A stretch of DNA of 64,000 nucleotides from Corynebacterium lactis RW2-5 (GCF_001274895.1 NZ_CP006841.1:2604001-2668000), one strand, 5' to 3'. Positions 40,572 through 50,116 are shown, numbered from the stretch's first letter. A program made the numbers and translations. The notes: generated by a model not told the origin, from the letters alone.

Positions 40572-43500
40572 TTAGGGGCCGATGGATGGGCTTGCCCTTC
40601 CATCGGTGTGCTCCATTTCCATAAGTTCCGCACTACGCGCAATCCGGTCGAGCCTGTCCTTAATATCCGTGACCGTGGCGATGTTGTCATCGAACACGTC
40701 GAAAGGTGTGCCGTGGTCGGCGTAGGGGGAATCGAAAAGCTCGCTCATCGTTACGACGCCATTGAGTACCAGGCCTCGGATTAGCCGGTTCATGAAGTCC
40801 AATTGCACAGAGTTGAGCTTGGTGCCGTCGAGGAAGTCGGCGAATGCTTCGCGCGCTGCCGCCTCTTCCAGCCCCACCAGCCCGCGCACAAACCGCGGCA
40901 GCGACATGCCCAGCTGATCACGCAGGCCCGCCACGTCCGCAATTCCGGCGCTTGCGACTAGTTCCTCCAACGCCGCAATATCCACAGACGAGAGCGTTTT
41001 CGCCCGGCGGATTTTCTGCAGCACCAGTGCGTCGCCATGAGCCTCGATGACTTCGCGGATCTTGTCCTCCACCGAGCTGCCGGTCACCGTGGTGGAGGCG
41101 CCCGCGAGAGGCACGTCTACCATCCGCAGTTCGCCCAGCTCATCGGCCACGTCAATGACGACCTGGTTCCGCTTGCCCTTGTCCACGTACTGCACCAGGC
41201 CGCGCACGCCCCGGCGCAGCAGTTCCAGGTCATCCGGGGTAATGCCTTCCCACCACTCAGGGCTGACCGCCTGCTCCAGACGCTCGGATTGCTGCGCGAT
41301 TGCCGGCACGTTCAGCTTCGTCAGCAGGTTATTGGCGATGTGCTGCACTCGCCCACGCTTGTTGTCGCTGATCTCCTTGCCCTCTGCGAGCGCCACCTGC
41401 ATGGTGACAATCAGCAGGTCAAAGCGCTTGGCAAACTCATTCTCACCCGCGCTCTTAAAAGGCAGGTGCGCGAGCCGCTGCTCCATCTCAGCCAGGTCCG
41501 CCGAGGCCAGGTTGTCCCAGCTCGCTTCACGACGGTACTTTGCCAGCACCGGGCGATCCACCGGCCGGACCAGCGCACTTGTGTCCGGAACATCATCCAA
41601 CTGCCGACGTAGGAGGGCTTTGGTGTCGTGGGCCAGGGGGCCGTCGGCAAGCGAATCGAGCATCCGCAGGCGCTGGGTGAAGAGGCGCTCGGACAGGGAT
41701 TTTTGGCGGGAGCCTGCGGTTTCGGTGTAGGAAATCTCGCTGGTGAAATAGTCAAGGTTGCCGCAGTAGTCGAAGACGAAGAACTCGGTTTTGTGCTGCC
41801 CTGGGCCGAAGAGGTTCTCGCACAGGCGGGTGCCTCGGCCCATCATCTGCCAGAACTTGGTTTTGGAGTAGACGGGTTTGAAGAAGACAAGGTTGACCAC
41901 GGAGGGCACGTCGATGCCGGTGTCGAGCATGTCCACGCTGATGGCGACGTCGATACTGCCGGGTTTGGTAGAGCCGAAGTTGTCGATCAGCGTTTGGGCG
42001 CGACTGTTGTCGTGGGTAATGACGGCACAATTAAGTACCGGGTTGATGTCAACGAGGTGGTCGAAGATGAGCTCCGCGTGTTTCTTGTTGCGGGCGAAGA
42101 TGATGGTTTTGCCCAGGCGATCGGCGCCTTCGACCTTGATGCCGTTTTCCAGCACCTGGCGCAGCACCAGCTCGATGGTCGAGTGGTTGAAAAGCTTGGC
42201 ATTGATCTCATCTGCGCTGGCGCCCTCGGGGGCTTCGATTGGGTTGCCGTCATCGTCGGTGCCCCAGTCGAGATCATCGAGCTGGAGTTTTTCTTCGTCG
42301 CTGAGTTCGTCGAAGTTGATTCCGCGACGCAGGATGAGCGTCTCGCCAGCATAGGGGCGGAAGGGCACAAGGTAGTTGTCCGCGACGGCTTCGGCCAGGC
42401 TGTACTCGCCGGTGGGTTTGCCGTCTTCGAGGTGGAAGAGGCTGTAGGTGTTGTGGTCGACTTCGTTACGCGGGGTGGCGGTAAGGCCAAACAGGAGAGA
42501 ATCGAAGTATTCGAAGATGCGCTTGTAGCGGCGGTAGATACTGCGGTGGGCTTCGTCGACGATGATGAGGTCGAAGGCGTAGGGGCTGAATTCGGTGCCT
42601 AGCTGGGAGATAATGGTCTGGTACGTGCAGACGTACACGGACCCGATGCTGCCGGGGTTGTCGAGCAGGTTGACTACTCCGGACTCGCCGTAGAGGGCGT
42701 GGAAGTTCTTGGCAGCCTGGTTAACCAGTGCTTTCCGGTCAGCGAGGAAGAGCACGTTCTTCGCCCAGCGGGCCTGCTGCATCATTTTGGTCAGGGCGAT
42801 GGCGGTGCGGGTTTTGCCGGTGCCGGTGGCCATGACTAGCAGTGAGTGGCGGTGCCCGGCTTCGAAGTGTTCGGTCACTGCGCGGATGGCTTTTTGCTGG
42901 TAGTTGCGCCCGGCGATCGACTGGTCGATGTCGGTTTCGCTTAACGGCGCGCGCAGGGTGCGGTTGTGGATGATGCGGTAGAGCTCGTCGGCGGTGGCGT
43001 AGCCCTCGACGCTGCGGGGTGGGTAGCCGTGGCCTCCGGGAAGGTTGGCGGCATCGTCCCAAAGCTTCACGACGTGCCCGTTAGCGTAGTAGATTAGCGG
43101 GCGCTGACCATACTGTTTTTCCAGGTCGTCGGCGTATTGGCGGGCCTGCTCGCAGGCGGCACTGGCCTCAATCGCGGGCTTCTTGGCCTCCACGACAGCC
43201 AGCGCTTTGCCGTCGCTGCCGTAGAGCACGTAGTCCGCGCGTCCCGACGGCAGCGTGACCTCGTAGCGCACATTCCCCGCCGCTGGGGTGAATCCGGCCT
43301 CCGCCAGCATGGGGTCGGTGATGTCCCGCCGGGTCTGGGCCTCGCTGATCGCGTAGCTTGCCGAGGTATCCACCTGCCCGGCGTTGCTCTGCGCCACGAC
43401 GAGTTCCTGGCGGGCGTTTTCCAGGGCCTGCTCTAGCTGACGTTTGAGTTCTTCGTTGGCGGCCTGGAGCTCGTCGATGCGTGCTTGGCCTTCGAGGGCT

Positions 43501-44204
43501 TCGGCGCGGGCTTTGCGGAATTTTTCTTGCTCACGCAGGTGGGATTGGCGCTCTAAGAGACGCTGGGCGCGTTCCTTGGATAGCAGCAGCGCGGATTCCT
43601 TCGCGGCATTGTCGCGTGCGGCAAGTTCGGCGGTGAGTTTCTTTAGTTCCGCGTTTCGCTGTGCGTCAGTGGCGGTGTTGTGCTTTGGGGCTTCGAGGAG
43701 GATTGACTTGTCGAAGGGCGCTGCAGGGAGTGCCTTTTTGCCTTGGCCTGCGACGTTAGCAGCCGCCCAGGCGAGGAGATCGTAGAGGTGCGCGACCACG
43801 TTGATGGCTACTTCTGGCGCGAGGTACTTCGGATTGTGCGCCGCGAGGTTTCCGATTTTGCGGATTGCGTGGACCTTGGACTGGATGATGTCTGGCACGT
43901 TGCGTCGGAACTGCGGGCTGCGGGTGAGGTCGCTGAAGGTTCCCTGATCTGCAGGATCCGAGGGAGCCGTGCCGCCGAAGAAGGCGCCGATGTGGCGGAC
44001 GACCTGCTCTGCGACGAAACGTGTCTGAACGGCTGCTGCTCGCGGGTTGGAGACTGCCGCTTCCTCCGCGTGTCGACAGTCCATGAGTAACGCGGGGAAG
44101 ACGGCGCCGACGAAGCCGAAGTTGCTGGGCTTCGGCTGGCGGGCGTGGTTGGCCGAGGAACTGCCCGAAGCGGGCGTGCTGTCAGACGGCGTCGGAGGAG
44201 TCAT
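40572..44204 (-). CDS. hsdR: Type I restriction enzyme R subunit (EcoR124/EcoKI-like, HsdR)
   Basis: 1210 residues from the ATG at 44204, preceded by AAAAGGACGCCG. N-terminal DUF4145-like region and a coiled coil (about 160-250), then the restriction nuclease core ADYVLYGSDGKALAVVEAKKP (near 320-345, a PD-ExK type site), Walker A MATGTGKTRTAIAL (about 458), DEAH box IIVDEAHRSIYRR (about 548), FGLTATP, and the helicase C motif VAISVDMLDTGIDVPSVVN with QMMGRGTRLC. It moves DNA and cuts it as part of HsdR2M2S. HsdM and HsdS are in the same orientation at 52219-54929, with 8 kb of other genes between. Confidence 0.95.
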   Translation of the reverse strand: MTPPTPSDSTPASGSSSANHARQPKPSNFGFVGAVFPALLMDCRHAEEAAVSNPRAAAVQTRFVAEQVVRHIGAFFGGTAPSDPADQGTFSDLTRSPQFRRNVPDIIQSKVHAIRKIGNLAAHNPKYLAPEVAINVVAHLYDLLAWAAANVAGQGKKALPAAPFDKSILLEAPKHNTATDAQRNAELKKLTAELAARDNAAKESALLLSKERAQRLLERQSHLREQEKFRKARAEALEGQARIDELQAANEELKRQLEQALENARQELVVAQSNAGQVDTSASYAISEAQTRRDITDPMLAEAGFTPAAGNVRYEVTLPSGRADYVLYGSDGKALAVVEAKKPAIEASAACEQARQYADDLEKQYGQRPLIYYANGHVVKLWDDAANLPGGHGYPPRSVEGYATADELYRIIHNRTLRAPLSETDIDQSIAGRNYQQKAIRAVTEHFEAGHRHSLLVMATGTGKTRTAIALTKMMQQARWAKNVLFLADRKALVNQAAKNFHALYGESGVVNLLDNPGSIGSVYVCTYQTIISQLGTEFSPYAFDLIIVDEAHRSIYRRYKRIFEYFDSLLFGLTATPRNEVDHNTYSLFHLEDGKPTGEYSLAEAVADNYLVPFRPYAGETLILRRGINFDELSDEEKLQLDDLDWGTDDDGNPIEAPEGASADEINAKLFNHSTIELVLRQVLENGIKVEGADRLGKTIIFARNKKHAELIFDHLVDINPVLNCAVITHDNSRAQTLIDNFGSTKPGSIDVAISVDMLDTGIDVPSVVNLVFFKPVYSKTKFWQMMGRGTRLCENLFGPGQHKTEFFVFDYCGNLDYFTSEISYTETAGSRQKSLSERLFTQRLRMLDSLADGPLAHDTKALLRRQLDDVPDTSALVRPVDRPVLAKYRREASWDNLASADLAEMEQRLAHLPFKSAGENEFAKRFDLLIVTMQVALAEGKEISDNKRGRVQHIANNLLTKLNVPAIAQQSERLEQAVSPEWWEGITPDDLELLRRGVRGLVQYVDKGKRNQVVIDVADELGELRMVDVPLAGASTTVTGSSVEDKIREVIEAHGDALVLQKIRRAKTLSSVDIAALEELVASAGIADVAGLRDQLGMSLPRFVRGLVGLEEAAAREAFADFLDGTKLNSVQLDFMNRLIRGLVLNGVVTMSELFDSPYADHGTPFDVFDDNIATVTDIKDRLDRIARSAELMEMEHTDGRASPSIGP

Positions 44205-44393
44205 CGGCGTCCTTTTGGTCAATCGGGTCAACGTCAACCATTGGTCGACGAGGCTATCTATTCAACAGGGTTTAGTTTAATCACCCAAAGGGATTCCACT
44301 GGTTGCGGTGTCGAATGAGTGTCCGAGGGATGTGAAGTTTTTGGCGGTGTCCCTTTCAGCGAGTAGAGGATCACATCCGAAACATACAATGTA

Positions 44394-45095
44394 ATGATGC
44401 TGCACGCGTTTGTTGACGAGTCGGAGTCAAAAACCGACTATTACTTCCTCTCGGCTTTGATTCTCGACGACCAAGGTCTGTCTACACTCAACACGCGCTT
44501 GGCTAATTTGCTCGCGGAGGAGACTGTCTCAGATCACTTAGCGGGAGTTGAAGAGCTACATGGATATGAGATGATGCAACAGAAGGGCGACTGGAAAGGC
44601 GTTCCCTTTAGGCTCGCTACGAGCATTTATCGCAGGGCACTTACCATCACCAATGAATGCAGTCTTGCGCTCTACATCGAGGGAATCGACCGCAACCGGC
44701 TCTCCCGCAAGTACGACCGGCCGTACGATCCACGCGATCTTGCTATCAGCTACACGCTTGAAAGAATTAACGAGTTCAGCCAACGCAATGGGGATACAGC
44801 CAGCGTGTATCTTGATGATCATCACACGGCCGACGAAGCTAGGAAGAACTTCGTAGCCCAACAACAAAATGGCACTTTTGGTCTTAAGTCTTCGAAACTT
44901 GAGCAGATTCACTCTTTCGACTTCTTTGACTCAAAAGAGCATTGGGGCCTTCAAGCGGCTGATTTATGCACATACATCGCAAACCGTCATGTTGTTCAGC
45001 CATCTTCGAATCCGAAAGTCATTAAACTGCAGAACATTTTATGGTCGCAGCTAGAAGATGTTGTTTCCGCAGGTCGACTTCGTATATGGCCGTGA
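44394..45095 (+). CDS. DUF3800-family protein, probable nuclease-fold
   Basis: 233 residues. HAFVDESESKTDYYFLSALILD at the start, a middle Asp pair in VYLDDHHTADEARKNF, and EHWGLQAADLCTYIANRH at the end match the DUF3800 pattern, an RNase-H-like fold with spaced acidic residues, commonly found in defence and mobile islands. TACAAT lies at 44385-44390, only three bases before the ATG pair (44394, 44397), with no ribosome binding site, which suggests a leaderless mRNA. It is divergent from hsdR across 190 bp. GC content is lower than that of the core genes, consistent with recent arrival. The function is unknown. Confidence 0.82.
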   Translation: MMLHAFVDESESKTDYYFLSALILDDQGLSTLNTRLANLLAEETVSDHLAGVEELHGYEMMQQKGDWKGVPFRLATSIYRRALTITNECSLALYIEGIDRNRLSRKYDRPYDPRDLAISYTLERINEFSQRNGDTASVYLDDHHTADEARKNFVAQQQNGTFGLKSSKLEQIHSFDFFDSKEHWGLQAADLCTYIANRHVVQPSSNPKVIKLQNILWSQLEDVVSAGRLRIWP

Positions 45096-45100
45096 ATCGC

Positions 45101-45134
45101 AAAATCCCGTAAGGCAAAGCCTTGACGGGATTTT
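45101..45134. terminator. Bidirectional hairpin terminator
   Basis: AAAATCCCGT (45101-45110) pairs perfectly with ACGGGATTTT (45125-45134), and AAGGC/GCCTT extends the stem inward with one bulged G. A-run and T-run flank the stem, so it can terminate transcription in both directions; it follows the DUF3800 stop codon by five bases. Confidence 0.85.
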
Positions 45135-45314
45135 GGAGATGCGGAGTTGCCTACAAGTGGACAATCTCTGCAACTCGGATTCTACGTTAGACACCCAGCC
45201 AACATCAACAGGGCTCACGTCTAAAACCGAGATGGCCCGGGCTGAAAAACTAGACCATCTGACTTGAGAGTGTCTTCCGTGACAGCCCCGGTTGGGGCAG
45301 GAAGACTGGAGAGC

Positions 45315-45596
45315 ATGAAGAAGTTCTCGAAGCACACACCCGAACAAATCGTGGTGAAGCTCGACAAGGCCAGGTCCTTGAAGGAATCTGGCAGCACCGT
45401 GGCAGAGGTTTGCCGTGAGCTTGGCATCAGTGAGGCAACGTATCACCGGTGGCAGAGACAGTACGGCGACATGACTCGCAGTGAAGCACGGCGGTTCAAG
45501 GAGCTGCAGGAAGAAAACGAGAAGCTCAAGCGGTTGCTTGGGGAGGCTGAACTCGAAAAGTCGCTGCTTAGGGAGTTAGCAGAGGGAAAATTCTGA
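45315..45596 (+). CDS. IS3-family transposase OrfA
   Basis: 93 residues from the ATG at 45315. A helix-turn-helix (KHTPEQIVVKLDKARSLKES, STVAEVCRELGISEATYHRW) is followed by a leucine-zipper-like coiled coil (FKELQEENEKLKRLLGEAEL). It binds the IS ends and, by frameshifting at the slippery heptamer G-GGA-AAA (45584-45590) just before its TGA, is extended into OrfB to make the active transposase. The frame is open further upstream, but the ATG at 45315 begins the family homology. Confidence 0.9.
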   Translation: MKKFSKHTPEQIVVKLDKARSLKESGSTVAEVCRELGISEATYHRWQRQYGDMTRSEARRFKELQEENEKLKRLLGEAELEKSLLRELAEGKF

Positions 45597-46471
45597 CCCC
45601 GGCACGCAAGTACAAAGCGATTGACCATGCCCTATCGTTGGGGTACTCAGTGCGCTTGGCATGCCGCGTTGTCGGGGTTTCCCGCGGGGCGTACTACAAC
45701 GCCCGACGCCACACAACCGGGCCTTCTGCCACCGACAAGCACGCCTCGTTGCGCAGCTGGTTGGTGACCTTCGCTGCATCCCATCGTCGCTGGGGCTACC
45801 GCCGCGCGTGGGTTAAGGCTCGTGAGGCCGGGTTTGACTGCGGCCGCGATGTCGTGCGCCGCATATGGCGCCAGGAGGGTCTGCGGGTGTTTCCACGCAA
45901 GGCTCCCAAGCGGCGGTGTCTGCCCCTATCCACCCCTCGGGTTGAGCCAGCTGCGTGTCCCGGTGATGTGTGGGCATTGGACTTCCAGTTCGACACTGAC
46001 TACCACGGTAAGACGTTTAAGATCTGCAACGTCATCGATGAGTTCACACGTGAGCACGTGGGATTCGAGGTCGGGCGGTCTATTACCGCCGTGTCAGTCA
46101 TTGAACTGTTGAGCAATCTTGCTGCCTCCAGCGGTGGCCGTCCGCGAGTGTTGCGCATGGATAACGGCCCTGAGTTCATCAGCCACGAGCTGAACAAGTG
46201 GGCGGACAAGGAGGGCACTGTTGAGGCGTTCATACCACCAGGAAGGCCATGGCACAACGGATTCGTGGAGTCGTTTCACAACCGCCTCCGCGATGAGCTA
46301 CTCGAAGACGAGATGTTCGACGACCCGGCCCACGCCAGCCACTGCCTCAGGTTGTGGTCGAAGGGCTACAATACGTGTCATCCGCACTCAAGCTTGGGCT
46401 TTGTCCCGCCAGCGCAGTACGCCAAACAATGGCACCTAACCCAGGGAGGCCCTCAAGCCGCCCGGTCCTAG
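45591..46471 (+). CDS. IS3-family transposase OrfB (DDE integrase domain), read by -1 frameshift
   Basis: The frame overlaps the end of orfA and is open from the frameshift site; the first ATG in it is at 45638. HTH_21-like region (RSWLVTFAASHRRWGYRRAWV), then an rve-type DDE domain with the first Asp in DVWALDFQFDT, the second in VLRMDNGPEFIS and the Glu in GFVESFHNRLRDELL, and the C-terminal HPHSSLGFVPPAQYA segment usual in IS407/IS51-like IS3 elements. All catalytic residues are present, so the element could still be active. Confidence 0.9.
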
Positions 46472-46545
46472 ATTTCAGCCCGCTCCAATTCCAAACTGGA
46501 AAAAGAACGGCTGTTGCACTGTTCCTTTTGAACTCTTTGGACCGA

Positions 46546-47034
46546 TTAGAGCTTCTCGAACAGATGTGGGTACCGGCGTTTCATTGCTGAACTCAGTTCT
46601 GGATCTACTAGCAGCGATACCAGCTGGGATAAAGCATCATCTGGATGATTCTCATCAGCTTGATTCAGGATTTCGGCGAGCTGAGCCTGGAAATTGTTAT
46701 TGAGTTCCTTGATGTCTTGGAGGGTCTCGCGCCCGGCACGAGTGAGGGCGTGAAGAGTCGCCCGTTTGTCCTGGTTGGACTGAGAGGCAACAGTTAGGCC
46801 TTTGGCCGCCAGGGTTGCCAGCAGTCTGCTAGGGCTTCCCGATTCGCAAATCAAATATTCTCCGACTTCTCGAGTACTCATAGGGCCGTGCGCACCGACA
46901 ATTTCGATAGCCTCAGCCTGCGAGCTGGTAACTCCAAGTTCAGATAGCTTGGCGTTGAGTTGGCGACCGCCTTGGCGTTGGAGAGCCAAAATGAGGTAGC
47001 GAAACTCTTCAGGATGTTCTGCGAGGGTATTCAT
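46546..47034 (-). CDS. MarR-family transcriptional regulator
   Basis: 162 residues with a winged-helix: helices RYLILALQRQGGRQLNAKLSELGVTSSQAEAIEIVGAHG, recognition region MSTREVGEYLICESGSPSRLLATLAAKGLTVA, and a wing SQSNQDKRATLHALTRAG, followed by a dimerisation helix. It lies eight bases after an SRPBCC gene on the same strand and divergent from the MMPL exporter genes. A nested palindrome at the shared promoter (47564-47626) is the probable operator. The usual role would be repression of the exporter until a ligand binds. Confidence 0.88.
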   Translation of the reverse strand: MNTLAEHPEEFRYLILALQRQGGRQLNAKLSELGVTSSQAEAIEIVGAHGPMSTREVGEYLICESGSPSRLLATLAAKGLTVASQSNQDKRATLHALTRAGRETLQDIKELNNNFQAQLAEILNQADENHPDDALSQLVSLLVDPELSSAMKRRYPHLFEKL

Positions 47035-47042
47035 AAAGGCGC

Positions 47043-47465
47043 TTATTTGTTGTCGAGGATGCGTGCGAGACGGTTGAGACGTTTGTCAGGGACAAGGGAT
47101 GCCTCGTGGTCACCTATGACGGTGCAGAGAAATCCACGTTGAGTGACGGTGTGAGTAACTCTAGTACTACCTCCTTGAGGCTTAAGCGTGAAGGTGGAGT
47201 GTTCAACGAGCCCGGGGATAGTGATGCCGAACTCCAAACAGTGGTGGTTTGGTTGGGCATAAGTAAGGGTTCCTTTGAGAAGCTTTTGGACGGTAATGGG
47301 GTAGGCCCCATTGGGCCCTGCAGGGCCAACATGAGTAAAGGCCGGATTCCAAGTGGGGAGTTCTTCGACTTCAAGCAGCGCTTCAAGGATGCGTTCCGGG
47401 TGATGATTCAATATCGCAGTTGCAGCGGTTTTCGTTATATATGACACGTCATGAGGGTATCCCAT
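47043..47465 (-). CDS. SRPBCC (START/Bet v1-like) ligand-binding protein
   Basis: 140 residues from the ATG at 47465, or 145 from a TTG at 47480; neither has a clear binding site. The chain fits the SRPBCC fold: an N-terminal strand, helix HPERILEALLEVEELPTWNPAF, a run of strands (NHHCLEFGITIPGLVEHSTFTLKPQGGSTRVTHTVTQRG) and a basic C-terminal helix. Such proteins bind hydrophobic ligands. It precedes marR in the same operon, and both are divergent from the MMPL exporter, so a role in binding or modifying the exported lipid or toxin is possible (inference). Confidence 0.8.
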   Translation of the reverse strand: MGYPHDVSYITKTAATAILNHHPERILEALLEVEELPTWNPAFTHVGPAGPNGAYPITVQKLLKGTLTYAQPNHHCLEFGITIPGLVEHSTFTLKPQGGSTRVTHTVTQRGFLCTVIGDHEASLVPDKRLNRLARILDNK

Positions 47466-47563
47466 CTTTGACGGCGACAATACACCAAACCACCATTAAA
47501 CCCCTGTTAAATAGACCTTAACGCTCGAAATTTGACGAATCTAGTTCCCCGGTAGACAGATTA

Positions 47564-47626
47564 CGGGAAACATGTATATATATTATTGACACACCATGCA
47601 TGTTGTGTCATGTATATTGTTTCCCG
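47564..47626. promoter_or_regulatory. Nested palindromic promoter/operator between the SRPBCC-marR and MMPL operons
   Basis: Outer inverted repeat CGGGAAACA (47564-47572) / TGTTTCCCG (47618-47626), inner inverted repeat TGACACA (47587-47593) / TGTGTCA (47604-47610). The inner arm overlaps a TTGACA -35-like hexamer (47586-47591), and TGTATATT (47611-47618) is a likely -10 region. This layout is typical of a repressor-controlled promoter, most simply for the adjacent MarR. Confidence 0.7.
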
Positions 47627-47638
47627 AAAGGACAACTC

Positions 47639-47878
47639 ATGGCTCACGCACTAACCACCAGTCCGTACCCCGGCGGCACTAAGACCATCAAGCGCCTCAA
47701 CGCTGAGATGCAACTGTCCAGCATCGAATATGTTGTGTCCATCTCTTTCCCTTTTTCGAAGGCTCTGGAAGCTCACGAGCAGGCTGTCGAAAGCATTCGG
47801 CCGTCAGCCCCTCGAGGTGACGTACGTAGGCGGAAACTCAGCGAGGCCGTCGCAGTTTTGAACGGATCGAAGAAATAA
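47639..47878 (+). CDS. Small unknown protein preceding the MMPL exporter
   Basis: 79 residues, ATG at 47639 with AAAGGA seven bases before it. It has no signal peptide or membrane helix; the C-terminal half is basic and helical (RGDVRRRKLSEAVAVLNG). No family recognised. It is directly downstream of the palindromic promoter and 13 bases before the MMPL gene, so it is the first gene of that operon. It may be a regulatory or accessory peptide for the exporter, which is not shown by the sequence. Confidence 0.6.
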   Translation: MAHALTTSPYPGGTKTIKRLNAEMQLSSIEYVVSISFPFSKALEAHEQAVESIRPSAPRGDVRRRKLSEAVAVLNGSKK

Positions 47879-47891
47879 AAGGGCACGAATC

Positions 47892-49997
47892 ATGTTCATT
47901 TCTTTTGTACAGCGACACGCCAAGCTGGTAGCGCTGATTTGGGTGGTGCTATTTGCACTCGGAGGTCTTGGTGCAGCGCATCTCAACGATTCAGTGAAAG
48001 CTGGCGGATTCAACGACCAAAATGGTCAATCAATAGCGGGCCAAGATGTCAACCGTCAGGCATTTGGTGATGCCGAAAATGAATTGTCGGTAGTTCTTAA
48101 GTCAGACAAGGAAATCACCGATTCCACCCTGGATGCCGTCGAAGCCTCGATCAAGGACCTTCCAAACATCGATAAAATTGTCGACGGACGGCAGGTGCCA
48201 CAATTGGTATCTGGTTCTAAGCAGACTCAGATTATCCAAGTGGGCGTGAGCGCGGACAATACCACTACTCAAAATATGGTGCCCGATTTACGCGACACTG
48301 TCTCCAAGGTCGTCGATGACACACAGGTAGAAAGCCATGTCACAGGCACTGCCGCCCTTGACTATGACCTCAACATCCAATCTCAGCAGGATGCACTTCA
48401 TGCAGAAATGATTGCCTTCCCGCTTTTGATTTTCGTGCTGTTGATTATTTACCGAGCAATAGGCCCTACGCTGGTCACACTGACCATTGCAGGAGTCTGT
48501 TTGGTAGGCACTCAAGGCATGGGCACTGTGCTCTCGAAGTCTATGGATGTCTCAAATATGTACATCACCGGCGCCTCTCTCATTGGCCTGGCAGTGTCTG
48601 TTGATTATTGCCTGTTCCTCATCGCCCGGTACAAAGAGAACTTGCTCAATGAGCACAACAAACCAGAAGCGTTGCGTCTGGCAACACACACTGCAGGGCA
48701 TGCAATTCGTTTTGGCGGGCTGAGTGTAATTGCGGCGCTGTGCGCACTGTTTATCGCCCGCAATATGGTGTTTTCCTCAATTGCACTAGCAGGCATCATC
48801 GTGACCACCATCGCACTATTGGCACTGTCAACCCTGGTCCCGGCAATGATCACGCTGCTAGGAGACAAGCTATTCTTCGGCAGGCTACCAGGCTTTCGAG
48901 ACGTCGCCAGCTCGTACAACGAGAAGACGTCGGGCCTGCTAAAGATTGCGCTGACGAAGCCTGCACTCGTTGCGCTTGCTGTTGTTATTCCTCTGGTTGC
49001 ATTTGCCACACCGCTTAGCGCGATTAAGTTGCAGGTCCCGGTGGCTAGCGCCTCAATCCTTCCAGAGAATATGGATAGTCGTGCGGGCATTGAGGCCATC
49101 GAATCCGAGCTTGATGCACGTGAGCTCTTTCCTACCTCCGTAACCTTCAAGGGAGCCGACGGCGAGTCTGTTACGAATGTTCAAACACGCGCCGCCGCGC
49201 TAGCCAATAAGTTGGATGAGATTACGACTGCTGATCAGGTACTAGCCCCCGGCACACCGCAAGCTGAATTCTCTCCATATCCGCTCACCGGTTCCAAAGA
49301 CGGCGTGAACTATGCCCGCGTCATAATCACCTCCACCGGACTTCCGGATTCCGATGAAGCTCATGACATGATTCACGACATCACCGAGCTGACCAAGGAC
49401 GATGCCGGCGTGTACGTCTCCGGTGCGACTGCGCAGGGCAGCGACTTTGATCGTCTCGTGGAAAAATCCATCCCCTGGATTATTGGTGTGGTGCTCGCTA
49501 TTTCCTTGGCACTGCTGGGCTGGGCATTCCGCTCATGGCGCTTACCACTGCTGGCACTGCTCCTCAATGGGCTAGTGGTCTCTGCTGCGATGGGACTGCT
49601 CTCAGGGCTGTGGCGGGTATTTACTGGTGAGTCGATTAATTCCGTAACACCCATCGTTATCTTCGCCATTGTCTTTGGTCTGTCGATGGACTACATGGTC
49701 TTGATGGCCTCTCGCATGAAGGAAGAGTTTACCGCCGGCGCTGATCACACCCAGACCATTGCTCTCGGCGTGACGAAGACTTCCAGATTAGTAATTTCTG
49801 CAGCAATCATCATGATTGGTGTGTTTCTGTCATTCATGGTCGCCGAAATCAGCATCGTTCGCGAGCTCGGCCTTGGCTTGGCGATGGCCGTGGCAATGGA
49901 TGCGCTGATTGTACGTCCCCTGCTGCTCCCGTCAGTATTGAAACTGCTGGGTTCTCGCGTGTGGGGATCTCCTCGAGCCGAGGCTGTGCCGCAATAG
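47892..49997 (+). CDS. MMPL/RND-family exporter
   Basis: 701 residues. It has the two-repeat RND layout: a helix at the N-terminus (VQRHAKLVALIWVVLFALGGLGAA), an extracytoplasmic domain (about 30-165), five or six helices with the conserved SVDYCLFLIARYKE segment, then a second domain and a second set of helices with GLSMDYMVLMASRMKEEF. The Asp-Tyr pairs in these helices are the proton-relay positions in MmpL proteins. The length is that of short actinobacterial MMPL drug/lipid exporters rather than MmpL3. With MarR and SRPBCC neighbours it is probably an inducible efflux module, carried within the accessory block. Confidence 0.92.
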   Translation: MFISFVQRHAKLVALIWVVLFALGGLGAAHLNDSVKAGGFNDQNGQSIAGQDVNRQAFGDAENELSVVLKSDKEITDSTLDAVEASIKDLPNIDKIVDGRQVPQLVSGSKQTQIIQVGVSADNTTTQNMVPDLRDTVSKVVDDTQVESHVTGTAALDYDLNIQSQQDALHAEMIAFPLLIFVLLIIYRAIGPTLVTLTIAGVCLVGTQGMGTVLSKSMDVSNMYITGASLIGLAVSVDYCLFLIARYKENLLNEHNKPEALRLATHTAGHAIRFGGLSVIAALCALFIARNMVFSSIALAGIIVTTIALLALSTLVPAMITLLGDKLFFGRLPGFRDVASSYNEKTSGLLKIALTKPALVALAVVIPLVAFATPLSAIKLQVPVASASILPENMDSRAGIEAIESELDARELFPTSVTFKGADGESVTNVQTRAAALANKLDEITTADQVLAPGTPQAEFSPYPLTGSKDGVNYARVIITSTGLPDSDEAHDMIHDITELTKDDAGVYVSGATAQGSDFDRLVEKSIPWIIGVVLAISLALLGWAFRSWRLPLLALLLNGLVVSAAMGLLSGLWRVFTGESINSVTPIVIFAIVFGLSMDYMVLMASRMKEEFTAGADHTQTIALGVTKTSRLVISAAIIMIGVFLSFMVAEISIVRELGLGLAMAVAMDALIVRPLLLPSVLKLLGSRVWGSPRAEAVPQ

Positions 49998-50116
49998 ATG
50001 TAAAGGCTGTAGTCTTCTGCTGCCCCAAATGAAGGTCGGCGGAACCAGACGTGTTGGCTTAGCCTTAGTCAGCAAAACCGATAAAGGTCGATAGCAATCG
50101 GCGAATTCCCTCGAAC

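Larger units (their letters stand above)
45233..46487 (+). mobile_element. IS3-family insertion sequence (about 1255 bp)
   Basis: Ends are imperfect inverted repeats: the left end from 45233 reads TGGCCCGGGCTGAAAAACT and the right end, read on the minus strand from 46487, reads TGGAGCGGGCTGAAATCTA, with about 18 of the first 24 bases alike. Inside are orfA and orfB in the -1 arrangement of IS3 elements. No target-site duplication is evident (AGA versus ATT beside the ends), so the copy may be old or rearranged. It sits between the DUF3800 terminator and the marR gene. Confidence 0.82.
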
